This document shows positions 24,301-36,620 of a stretch of 64,000 bases of DNA, piece by piece. The stretch is taken from assembly GCA_038380795.1 (NCBI GenBank), contig CM076261.1:13336556-13400555 (forward strand). The letters run 5' to 3'. How positions within the stretch are numbered: position 1 is the first letter of the stretch; each line of letters starts with the position of its first letter. Both the position numbers and the translations under genes were made by a program. The stretch comes from Pyrocephalus nanus. Lineage: Eukaryota; Chordata; Aves; Passeriformes; Tyrannidae. Below the pieces are notes generated by a model, which was given only the letters and a program-made list of their open reading frames with translations, did no database searches and was not told the origin of the DNA.

Positions 24301-27062
24301 GTAGCTAATTTTAAGTTACAACTACTCACAGATCAAGTGGGGTAATAACTCCTCCATATCCTTTAAAATCCCCAATTGACTTTTTAGGTTATTCTTTGCA
24401 AACAGCTTAAATTCTCCTTCAGCTTCAGAAAAAAAAAATTTAAAGCTTTCCTAAAGGTTGGAAAGTTCATTTATTTGAAATTTCTCAGTAGGGTAGGAAA
24501 TCCTATTGCTGTTGGTACAGCAGATTATCAGCTATCTTTGTCTATTTTGTAATATTTTGTCTGGTTTTTCATCATAGCCCACATAAATATCCTGTGCCTG
24601 AAAATCTTTGTGAAACACTCCCTCCTATTGCCACTAACACCCAAGTTTTTCTATTCTAGGTACCTTTGTTATTATATCCTGTCACATCTGCCTCTATATG
24701 TTTTACTCTTCCTTTCTACCAGTAAAAGAACTTTTGAAAACACCACTGCTCTTTTATCTGCTGAGATCTTTGCCTGTCTGCTTCCCACATTTCCCACTTT
24801 TTAGACATACCCAAGCCTCAAAGAGAGACAACTGATCTCCTGCTGTGTCAGACACGTTGACAGTGCTATAGAATAGGCTGGCTTTCATGGCTGTAAGAGA
24901 TAAAGACACGGGATCCAGTTTTTTTGCTGCCCAGTTCTTTCAATAAGCAAAACAAATAATACAGGGAACTTCAAACAGGTTATGAGATGGATATTTCAGT
25001 CCTGCAGGGACCACACTGTCAGTCAGGGTATGTTTGAGAATTATTTGCAGCCCTCTGCTTCTCCTTCAAAGAAAAGAATGGCCTGATCATGTTCTTGCTG
25101 CTGCCTTGTCCACTGCATTTGCCAGGGCCTGGAAAAGTTTTAACTTAAAGACATTCCAGCAACATAAGATCCAGTTACAGATTGTGGTTCCTAAGAGTCT
25201 ATTTTAGGTTTTTACTGAAAAAGCACCATGATGTACCCTTTTTTCCTCATAGTAGATCCAAGATGTTTGGCAAAGGAAGAAGAATTAAACACGTGATTTC
25301 TCCTTTTTCTTAATCTTAAACTTAATTTAATTGAAAATATAATACTTTTAACATAGACTGATCATTTCAAAAGATCACTTTGTTTCTGGCGCTATCCAAT
25401 CTTGAGTTGTTGCTGACAGTCTTAGGTTCTCCCTTCTTTCCCCATGGTTTCTTCTCTCTGTCTGTTTCAGGCAAATTTTTTTTATGCTTAGGAAATGTGA
25501 ATATTTTGACAGTTGAACATCTGCTAATTAGTCAATCAAATTTATGCTGACGAAAAGATTCTAGGATTATCCATCAGTCTTACATGCATCTCAGGAATGT
25601 GGTTCACATTGGTCACTCTCCATAGTATATGCACATATCTCAGTCTTTGGTAGTCTGCTACAGGAAAAAAAATATATTTTGTACAGAAACTTATAATTTC
25701 AGAGGCACTCAAGTGTGCTGGAAATCCATCTTGCTCCATTATTACTAGAGAAGAAATTTCACCCAGAAATATTTTTTCTTACCTAATACTGCAATAAATC
25801 TGAAATATTTTGATGCAGAGGAGACTTAGGGCTAATTTTTCCCTTTGAGAGCTGTAGGGAGAACATTCTTTGGTTGGGTACAGTCCTATTGTAACTTGCT
25901 GCAAATTATTTATTAGTAATACATAGTTTTATTTACTGCAAATAGCTAATCTATCTCAGATATTTTTCTCTCAGGTGTGATCTGGCTTGTATTAAAATAA
26001 TGTTATGATCATTGTGCCTGAATGGCAAAAGAATACAAAATGAAATATTAATCACTCTCAGTATGTATTTCCATATGCCTCTTGGTCCCTCTCTCTTTCT
26101 TAATGATTTGGAGAAATTTGTTTTTATTGTTTTGTGCTTGAAGAAATATTTGAGGAAGATGAAATCAACAGTTATAAAATATATTTGATTTTAAAATAAA
26201 GTTCTGTTTCTTCTTGAGCTTAACTTTTTGAGTTTATCTCATGCTTCAGTGTAATTAAATTCTTCTAAGAAATGCAGTGAGTATGTATAAAGAGTAGTTA
26301 GAAAATGTTTAAACCATAGTAGCACTTGTGCTTAAACCATAACAGCACTTTTTCTAAAACAAGCTTCATTTGGACAATAATAAAAATTAAATATAAACAT
26401 TTTGCTTGTAATTCCTTATAAAAGATAGGAATACTCGAGGCTCTCTTTTGTACATATATCTATTTACTACTAACCAAAACCAATATCAAAGTCCAATAGT
26501 GGTGAACTTGAATATCCTAATAATGCTATATTATTCAGTTTACTAGAGGACAGCTGAATGTATATTCAGTACAAAGTGAAAGATACCACAGGGTACAATT
26601 TTAATATTTTAATTAATTTTAGGATCACTGTCCACTCTCCACTCATATTGGCCTGAACTGCAGTAATAGTGAACTTTTTTATGGCAGAACTCATGGTTTA
26701 TGGTATTAATTAGAATGCTAAATTTAGTAGTAAAAAATTACTCCTAAAAAAGGGACCTAAATTTTTATGTCTTCCAAATGTCAGTCCCCCTTATTTTCCT
26801 CTTCTGGCAATCTCTCTTCTATCCTTGCTTGTTTTCCTTTCTTATTTATTCTGATAAAGACAACCGCCTGATGGATAAATCCAACATTTGGTGAGGGCTT
26901 TAGAATCTAATCAAAGGAAAGGCCACCACAACACAATGTCCTCTGGCAGGTACTTAAACATTCAAACAGTAATAGATGCCTCTTGAAACATCAAGAAATC
27001 CTGTGGGCACCTTGAAAGCTTTTCATACTGTGAAATGAATGAAGTATCATATACCTCACCAA
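21373..27062. other. long stretch without a recognised gene
   Basis: AT-rich, with many short open frames. The longest, 23959-24345 on plus (128 codons), is a Phe/Tyr/Leu-rich reading of T-rich DNA without any family motif. A 23-bp degenerate tandem duplication lies at 26309-26353. No RNA gene seen. Confidence 0.55.
26309..26353. repeat. two-copy 23-bp degenerate tandem duplication
   Basis: TTAAACCATAGTAGCACTTGT at 26309 is followed by TTAAACCATAACAGCACTTTT at 26332. The two copies differ by a few substitutions. Confidence 0.85.
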
Positions 27063-27630
27063 CAAGTCATCTCTCTGGAATTCTGTATGGCCTTTGACAT
27101 GGTCCCCTAAAACAGCTTTCTCTCTAAATTGGAGACATATGGATTAGATAGATGGACTGTTCAGTGCATGAGGGTTGAGAGCAGCCTAGCTGAGAAAAAT
27201 TTGGTGGGGGGAGGCTTTTGGGTAGAAAGCTGAGAGTGAGCCAGGAATGCCCACTCACAGCCCAGAAAGCCAACTTACAGCCTGGGCTGCATCAAAAGGA
27301 GCATAGCCAGCACATCTGGGGTGGTGATTCTGCCCCTCTTTGTCCTTCTGAGACGCCACCTGGAGTACTGAGTCCAGTTCTGAATTCCCTGGAACAAGAA
27401 GGACATGGACCTGTGGGTGCCATTGCAGAGGAAGGCCATGCAGATGATCAAGGGGCTGCAGCATCTCACCTATGAGGAAAGGCTGAGAGAGCTGGGGCTG
27501 TTCAGCCGGGAGAAAAGAATTCTGGGAGACCTAATGGCAGCCTTCAAGTACTTAAAGGGGGCCTATAAGAAAGATGTGTATAAACGTTTTAGCAGGGCCT
27601 CTTGTGATAGGACAAAGGGTAATTCCAATG
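27063..27630 (+). mobile_element. CR1 LINE fragment, internally deleted and lacking its 3' end
   Basis: 27063-27175 matches the CR1 reverse transcriptase around motif A (FCMAFDMVP, with Glu where an Asp of the catalytic DF-x-KAFD block is expected two residues before). From about 27178 the match jumps to a much later part of the ORF (LAEKNL..., then AQKAN) and continues to YEERLRELGLFSREKR near 27470-27520. The motif B and ADD motif C region that should lie between is absent. The match stops near 27630 without reaching the ATTCTATG tail, unlike an ordinary CR1 insertion, which is anchored by its 3' end. The ORF is broken. Confidence 0.88.
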
Positions 27631-30600
27631 AAGCCATGTTTCAGTTCTTATTTTTGATCCATTGGACAGATGAAAACTTCTCCAGCAACTCAGCCTGATA
27701 TATTTGCTTCTTTAAAATCATGTGATTACTAAAGGACTGGACTGTAAAATGGTGCTAGAAGTAGCTTTTTATATTGTAGAAAGAGTTCTCTGGGCAAATG
27801 GAATGCTACATTTTCTGTTGCCATTAGATCTGACAGAATAATTTCACTAATTTATGTTATCATCTCCAGTGATATCAATGTTGTTGAATGTGGTGCTAGT
27901 TACAAATCAATATCAATTAACCTGAGTATAGATTTCTGCCCTTGATTCAGTAAATCATTCATTATATCTGCTTTAATATTAGACCTTAACAAATGCATCT
28001 GATACATACAAAATGCAAGTCTAAGGCTCTAATAATAATACAGACTGATATAGTTAGCTGAGTGAGATATTCCCTACATTATTCAATTTTAGAGTAGTTT
28101 AAAATCACATATACACTGCTATTTCTTAGATAAGGTAAATGGCTACCAAGATCTTGCAAGATATATGGAAATATAATTATGGTTGCAGAAGTAAACTTGC
28201 CCAGAAGCTCTTCTACATCACATAGAATCAATATTGTAGAGTTAGGATACTTAATTCAGTAAACATGTAGATAGCATTAAATTAAGATAGGCACACACAT
28301 ATTCAAAAGTATATTTCCCATCAAGCAGCATGAAAAAAACCCAGACCTTTCCCTTCCATTTATTCTGATTTTTAATTTCCTAAATGGAAAGTTGCATTTA
28401 AGAAGTTTGCACCTTTAAGCAACCCTTCTTGGCTAATGTGCTTAGAACATTGCTGAAATGCTGTTTTATGCACTATCTGTAAGCACAGCTAACAGGAATG
28501 GGGAAGCTTTGCCTGAGTCAACTTCAGGTGCTGTTAGAGATTGTGACCTTTATTTTTGTTCTCATTTATAACACATATTTACCTGCGTCATACATTTGAG
28601 AAAAATTAATTGATTTGTAGGACATAGGCATACTGACTCCTGCATACTGACTGGTAAGCTTCAATACTCCAGTTGGTTATGTACCTCTGTGAACAGCTTA
28701 TTGTGCTGCCCTCTTGTAAGAATGAGAATCTATTTAAGGGTCAGAAAGAGGAATATCTTTTATATGAGTGTTAGATTAGTGAACAGTGCTGGCTGTTTGA
28801 GTTTATTTTCCTCTCCTGTTCTCCTTTTTTGATTTCAGAAGCTTGGAAATATGATCTCTAGGTCTCATAAAACTTTGTTACTCCAAAACTATATCTGATC
28901 AGTATTAAAGAGGTCTGGGAACTATATTGGAGGAAAGACTTCCTTAAGGAAAGAAGATTGTCCAAATTTTTGGCTAGAAAACAAGGGTTTTCAGTTTGTA
29001 GCTACAAGAGATGTAGCTACAAGGCTGAGGGAAGTCTGATGGGTACATTTGGAAGAGTTGAAGTTTTCTTCTGATGGTAAAGGATACAGGTGTAAGAATA
29101 AATAAAATTAGGTAAGCTGCCCTATACTGAAACCAGATATCTTAATTCCATCCAGTCAAGGCCTTTATTGACTATGTTTTAACCATATTAGTTTTCCTTC
29201 TGGGGAGGAAAAATAAACATTTTTCAAAAAATTTGTTTAAATTTTCTGTCTGTGTACACATTCACTAGTAAGCAAATCCTCAGAACTGTCTCATGCTTGT
29301 GCTCCCATAAGAATCTATCTATATAGGATATTTGTTATATAACAACATCTGTCATAGTTATTATTTTATTCAGAATGTGTAAGTGAGGAGTTTCTCTCAC
29401 TGGTTTCCTCATAAAACTAAACTAGTAGTGTGTCTGTTTTGTAGTCTTGAGTGTCTCCCAGCTGCAGATGTAACTAATTCTACATCTCCCCTTTCCTTGT
29501 TAAATTTTAGAAGAATGATTTGCTGCTTCATTTTAAGAAAGTCTGCATAGCCTGAAGACTCAGGGATGTGAGGGAGTTAGGATACAATCTCTCTTCATTA
29601 ATTCCTCCTGACTTGGGGTATTATAGCAGTCATGAACTTTATTATCAGACACTTAGCTCTCTCTGAGTAACATATAGGGAGTTTTGGTACCTGACTTAGT
29701 CACTACAGGAACAGGGCTTTTAAAAACTGCTTTCCATGATGATGAATGGGTTAACTTCAGCCTTCATGGAATTGGTCTTAACCTGTTAATTCACTGTCTG
29801 CCTTTTCTTCACCAAGATTTATTTTATATTGACTCACACAAGATACAACCCTTTTTTCAGAGGGGCACTGAGCCCTTTGGAACACTGGAAAATTGACCTA
29901 TACAATCAAAGCTTTTTAGAATATCAGATAATGTGCTGTCTAGGACCTGTCATTTTTTAACACAGAAATAAATTACAAAGGAGAATTGGAAAGGACAGAC
30001 CTATTGAGTGTCAATTAGGTTTAAGGTTCAATGACAGGATGTAATATAAGTCTCTTTGTGTACAAATGTTGCCATTGATTTTCTGTTTAACAGTATTGTC
30101 TTCATCCTCCAGCAATTACTGTATCTGTTGCTAAAATTTTTTTCCTTTAATGACATCTAGAGAATCAGCTTCTTTTTTTCAGGGTTCTGCCTTTCCGTGC
30201 TCATATATCCAATTTTCATACAGAAGTACTGTGATCTGCAACATCACTATTTCTAAATTCTTTATATTTCAATAAATTAAAGGGCTAAAGTCATAAATCA
30301 AGAATGTCACTGGTCCGCATGCTTATATTTCAGGAAAGTAGCTCACTTGCAGCCCAGTGAAAGAGAATCTCCAGTCTCTCAAAGAAAGCACTACACTTTT
30401 TTCCAGGGTTTACATAGGCAGTTATTAAAACAATCCACAGATATTATTTTTATTTTTGACTTCTTAACTAACTCTGCCAGGATATATCCCTTTTCCTCCT
30501 TCCCACACAAATGCAGTCTTTCTGTTTCAGCACAAATACTTTGAATCAAATGGTAAATTTAACACACGTAATAAGTATTTGAAACCAAAGTGGGTTTACT

Positions 30601-33600
30601 GTGTTTAATCATATGTACCTCATTTTTAAAAAAAGTTTTTCTACATACAGCTGTAAAAAAAGACATTGCACTCCTTGCATTCTAGAAATTTTAGTCTTAA
30701 AATGTTAATTTTATCAGATGTATCTTCCTGCTTTATAATAGAATTCAAAGGCATAACTACAAGAGTGACTTCTCTTCTTTTCTCTTTCCCTTTTTAATAA
30801 TTGTCATTGTTAAACACCACATTTTTTTCTACAGTTTTTATATTTTGAAGCTCTATAAGGTCCAAGAGATTCATGGTGTGCTCAGTGGTCTTCTGACAGT
30901 TCCTGGAAATTTTTTAATTATGTACAGTTTCTTCATGTCATGTAGGCAGGACAGTAACCAATAACACACAGTGTCCCTGTTGAGCTTTAAAATTGAAACT
31001 ACCTTTTCAGAACACTGCCCTAAATTTGCTTTCACACCAGTTACATTGCACCACAGAAGTGGCCTCAGGTCTACAGCCTGAGCTACATGTAATAATGCAT
31101 ACATCATAAAATGTCCACAGTTGTCCACAATCTTCCTGTTGGCCCTTTCATATCTGAAAAATCATCAGCCTTCATAAGAATTTCATTTTATTTATCTCTT
31201 GGCTTTTGTACTGTACTAAACTCAATAAAATGCCATTATTTTGTTGAGATTAATGTAGATAATGTAAAATTATATTTTACCACTGGTGTGTTGTTCTGAG
31301 ATGAAATAAAATTGTACATATATAAAACATGACAGTTATGGTGGAGTAACAGCTTAAAAACTGTGACAGAGGAGCTACATAGGTTTCTCCAGATGTAATA
31401 ATATCTTCACTTCACTTATTTTAAAACTATTGTGATTAATAAACAAGAGCGGGATTTCTTTCAGCCACTTATCTTCAGAGGCATTTGAAACAATGGTTAA
31501 GAATACCAATGGAATATATTAGTCTGCTGTCAGAGGCTGCTGTGTCTCATAGTGAATGAGCCATCAGTAACTTCCAGAATATTTCCAAGTCTTGTGATGT
31601 TTTTGCTAGTGCCATCTACTTACTGTGTCACCAAAACTGACATTCCCTGGAATTTCCCATGTAATTCATGTCTTCTGCTTCTCTACGACTTCTCTGTTAG
31701 GTCTTTTTCTTATCTATGTTCCCTCTGCCTACAATATAGGTATCCAAGTAATTGTCTAAGGAGTGTCTTGCTTTCTCATGTCCTCCTCTCAACAGAATAA
31801 GCCAGAGCAACTCCTCTTGAGCCCAGTTATATCCAGCCTGTGTCTGTTCTTGGCTTCGTCAGTCTCCCTCAGGCTTTTGAAGGGAAGAAAAATATCTTGG
31901 TTTCAGGAAAGAAAAATACCCTCCTTAAGAAATTATTAAAAAAAAATTTGAAAAATATTCAAACTCCTTGTTAGTTTGTTTGTTTTCCATTTTTCTCTCT
32001 TACTGATGAAGAGATACAAGTTTTTGAGTCACAAGAGTGCTTTTGAAAATGAGACAGCCTTGTGTTCTTAAATGATTACTGTGTTTGAGAAGTTCATCTG
32101 TTGGGAGGCTCTATGCCTAATGTCATTAAAAAAAAAATTATCTAAGAGTGTTTAGTTCCATGGAATAAAAATATTGTTTTTTCCACAAATATTAAGTACT
32201 TAATTTTCAATGTCAGCTTGAAAACAAAGCGGAGAGAAGGATCATGCCACAATCTTGATAGTGTATTTCATATTTGAAAAATCTACTCAAAGTTAGTAGA
32301 TACTTTTTTCTGTAAAATATTCTTGGAAAGATTTTTGGAAACACATTTTCCTTTGATACCCATGAATTAAGTTTCTATGGACAGTCTTTGATTTTCCTTG
32401 TTTGTTTGATGCTATATTACACACTATCCCCTTCACAAAATCACAACATGAAAACAATTGATGAGCCTGCATTCCCTGCATGTTGCATTTGTTGTGCAGA
32501 CAGGTAAGTGATGCTTTCAGTAGGTAATGAGTCTTTCTATCTGCAGATTCCACAGCAGTACTTCTGTCATTTCTGTCATGTTTTGTATTTTGTATGCTAA
32601 CAATCCTTTACAAGAGACAATTTTCCTTTCACAGTTCCCTTCTCTCTGTTTCCTTGCCACCTAAATGGCTATTGAAATCTTAAATTAATTAGAAAATAGA
32701 GGTACAACCCATCCACTCAGAAACTCTAAATGACAAACCTGGCTTTGATGATATTTAAGTGTGGTGTTGCTGCCATACTGCTGTTCTTTTGAGAGATGGC
32801 AATTTATGACATTATAAGGGGGAAAAGGAAGGGGTCTTTAAACATGTTGTCTGCTGAGAAGCCTTTCTGTGTGTTTTTAAATGCTGAAACAAATGATCAC
32901 CCTCATGACTTTTAATCATTAGTTCTGTTCCTGCTAATTATAGTTATTTGGAGAGAGAGAGGTAATTATTGCATTGTCTATTTGTCAGAAAGCTTTCACT
33001 TTGGTTTTCTTCAGACTTTGGCTGAACCAATGTTTTACCATAGTTCAGTTATATTGGTCTACTGCCATTTCACTCAGATTACAAGCATGCAAGTATGCTC
33101 TGCTTCCAAGTAGAATTCTTGATCAAGAGTAGTAGATGGACTAAGAGACAAAAAAGCAATTGCCTCACTAAGATTAATATGTGAAATGAGCAATTACAGA
33201 AGGAACATGTGTTATCTGCTGGATGGTAGATTAATAATTAAAGGACAAATCTAACTGAATTTGTCATTGAAGTTTAACTTCTGTTTTCTGAAAAAGGCTT
33301 CAACTAAATGTGCAGCTGGAAGTGAATGCGGTCTGAAAGAAAGCCCTCCCCCAGTAAGGCTTCTATCCACACATTTTATCAAGCCAGGTTGAACTCCTGG
33401 GGAGATTGGATTAATCTACATAAGGAGCAGAATGCTGGTTTCTGATAAGAACAGGAACTATGGAATTGCAAGACCTGGGCTATCTTCCAGAAAAGTTTTT
33501 TATTGTCTTAGGCATATCATTTAGTCTTGGTTAAATTACATAAGTCAGTGAGGTGGAGACATACCCCTTAGAGGAGAAAGGGAAATTCTGCTATCTATCT

Positions 33601-36520
33601 GAAGGCAAATGAATCATTCCCTTCAGTCCTTCTGTAGGATAATCGTGAATCAGATACCAAATAACACTGTTCAACATGCACGTTAATAAATTAGATTACT
33701 TGGTAATTTAGATTATTGCATTTATCAGTACATTAGATTAAGACAATTATATCCTCTAATTCATCTTACAGCTAAAAAAATAATCCAGCTCTTGAGTCCA
33801 CTGATTTGAAGTTTCAGGAAATAATTATGACGTAGCTTCTAAAACTTTGGTTGGTTACTTAACAAATTGACAATATATTCAGCTTCTGGTTCTCTGCACA
33901 GAACTAAGTCCTATTTTCTTTCCTTTTCTGCTTGTGAAGGAATTAGTCGTCTCCCTGCACAGAAACGTTTTGAATGAGCTTTTTTGTGAATTTACTAATT
34001 GATTTCATAGTTCTGTATTTCAGATTGCTTTCACATGCAGTCATATGCCAGATTTCTTCTCAGTGAGAAGTATTTTTTAATTTTTAAATTAAATTTTACA
34101 AAGAATAAACACAGCATAGCAAATAGCTAAAAAATAATAGTTAAATAAGTCCTGCTATATTACTAAGAACTTTCGAATAGAGTTCAACTCTCAGTTTGAT
34201 TGCTGAATTTCATATATATCTGCCATTTTAGATATCTCAAAAACTAATTATTAACCAGATAGATTTGAATTCTGAATTCTGCAGATCAAGGAATAAGAAC
34301 TATGGGAATATTTTGTACTTCTGCTAACCTATGTAAGAAACAAAAGAATGTTTCTACATGTTTCCCTATACTTGACCTTTCACAAACTCTCAGAAAGATG
34401 GGATGATTTGGAGAAACAAGAACTAAGAGTAAAATCCTGGATAAGACAGAGAAATATTTCCTAAGAATGCTGGAACAATACTGAGGAAGAGAGAACCTGC
34501 TGATCCCACTGACAAGTTTGGGTATGACAGATAAAATGTAACTATTCTTAGGATGACTTTTTTTAATTGCAATAACATAGGAATTTTATTTATATTTAAT
34601 TGGCACCATTAACTGCATCTAAACTTTACAGAATAATTATAGTTCAAAATGATTCTTTGGCCTTTTCTCAAGGTTGCACTAACCTCAACATTCTTCTGAA
34701 CATATGTATTTTTGTTGGAAAGTTGCATTTATCCCAACTCAGCAATGACAGAAAATAAGTACACTAAAGCTTTTTCAGTTAACTTAAGAGAAATTTCAGT
34801 ATCTTATCAATGGTGGGAAGCTTGACAAATATACGGTTATTGTGCTGTGGAGTGCATGAAGAAAGCAACTAGACAATAGATAAAAAACTGATATATCTTC
34901 AAGTTATTAACAATTATATCTACAACTCTGTAGTTCACTAGTACAACTAAACCATCTAAGATGCTCAAGGCTTATAGGTTTGGAAGTTATGACCAGAGAC
35001 ACTATACCTGACCACTGTTGTCAGTTGAAGAATTTTGTTATCTTAGAAACAAGTAGAATTTTTCTAAATATGAGTTCTTCTGAAAGAGACGTGAACAGTA
35101 AGAGTTATGACTACGATATAGATACATAGACAGCTAAGAAAACCCATAAAATTACTTTAAAAATCAGCTGGACATGTTTTCCTATGAAATATGCTATTGT
35201 GTCTGTCTACTGTTCTTCGACCTGAACTTGCCTAGGTGTTTAGATGACATCTATAATAATTAAACAAAGAATAACTGGATTATGGATAAATTATGTAGTG
35301 GCAAAACCCATGCTATCTTACTGTCATCTTCATGTGAAGACAAGGGCTCTCCTTGAAATTATGATCTTATTGTCTTTCCACAGACTGGAGAATGCAAAAC
35401 TCACTATTTTTGCACCCTATACCTTGCCCACTCACTTAATAAAGACAAATATATCACATCACTTTCCAGAAGATTGTGGGTATATTCAGAATAAAAAAGT
35501 CCTTTAGTCTTCATATAATTGTTTGTTTTCAGAAGCCTCCCCTATTAATGAAATTGATTATCTGTTTCTTCTTATTATAGAAGTCTTAAAAACTGATTGA
35601 CTCTCATTGGAGATAAATTTTTAAATTTATGAAATTGATAGTATATTGTATGATATACCAATTTTAGCAGCTTGTAATCTCAGAATATTTCTGTTCAAAA
35701 CTTAAATTTCTTCATGGGTTGATTTAATTGACCTTACCTCTGACAGTTTTACATTCTTTTTAGACCCCTAAAAATACCTACAAAGTAGTTTTTAGTTTCC
35801 TTTGTCCAGGCATGAACCAGCTCCAAACCAGGAGCCATATTTTGCTTTGTTACATGGAACCCAGACTAACACACTGACCCAAGTTTATTAGGTAAGGGCC
35901 AAAGTTGCATTAGCAGCAGTTAAGGGATTTCTTCTCTTCAGGCCACACATGGCCAGCTCAGAGCTTCATCACAGTCCATCGCTCCTGCCTTCACATTTCA
36001 TGTTGTCATATCTTTACTTACATGAACACTGATAAGCATTAAACAGTTGATGAGCATTAAAGAGTAAAAAAAAATTGGCAAAAGGAAGATTGCCATAACA
36101 GCAGGCATCAGGTATCTGGATGAGAAATAAGCCAAGCGTGGGATGAGAGTAGCAACAGCCCAGTGCTCCCTCTGCTACTCTCTTTGGTGGTATCTTCTGC
36201 TGGAACTAGGAGAAGCGATGCACAGAGTTACACAGTAATGGATTCTGAGCAATCTGGTCTGAGATGAAGAAGGTCACCTGTGTCAGATTCATTGGCTATG
36301 AATGATTAAAAAAATACATCCAATAGGAACTGTATAAATATATTATTAACAACAGTATACTATTTTGTGTCCAGTATAGTATTACATTGAGTATTTGTAC
36401 TAACACATTACACATTCTACAGGCTCCAACCAAGAGAAGGATGAGGTTAGCACTGCAAAACCACCTAGTGCAATATGATTTTCTCAGACCGTTTTAATCA
36501 GAAAACACTTAGATGCTATA
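27631..36520. other. long stretch without a recognised gene
   Basis: AT-rich, with chance open frames only. The 85-codon minus frame at 30871-31128 is the most protein-like, but I recognise no family. A somewhat GC-richer part at 35810-36290 could be an old LTR; it is reported separately as a finding. Confidence 0.5.
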
Positions 36521-36620
36521 CATATATGTGTGTGTGTATGTGTTATATATACATACACACATTTATATGCATATATGTGATAGATATGACCTATACACAT
36601 ATATGTGCACATACACACCA
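36521..36620. repeat. alternating purine/pyrimidine tract with TG/CA hairpin
   Basis: TG-, TA- and CA-type dinucleotides alternate across roughly 100 bases. Within it TGTGTGTATGT (36531-36541) is the exact reverse complement of ACATACACACA (36551-36561), giving an 11-bp stem with a 9-base loop. The 113- to 132-codon open frames across this tract are products of the repeat, not genes. Confidence 0.9.

Noticed and set aside
23959..24345. 128-codon open frame on plus
   Set aside because: Phe/Tyr/Leu-rich reading of T-rich DNA, with no domain, no repeat of protein character and no splice or promoter context. Frames of this length are expected by chance in 64 kb.
27405..27698. 97-codon open frame on plus as a gene
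   Set aside because: Its residues read as the C-terminal part of CR1 reverse transcriptase, running out into unrelated sequence; it is transposon debris.
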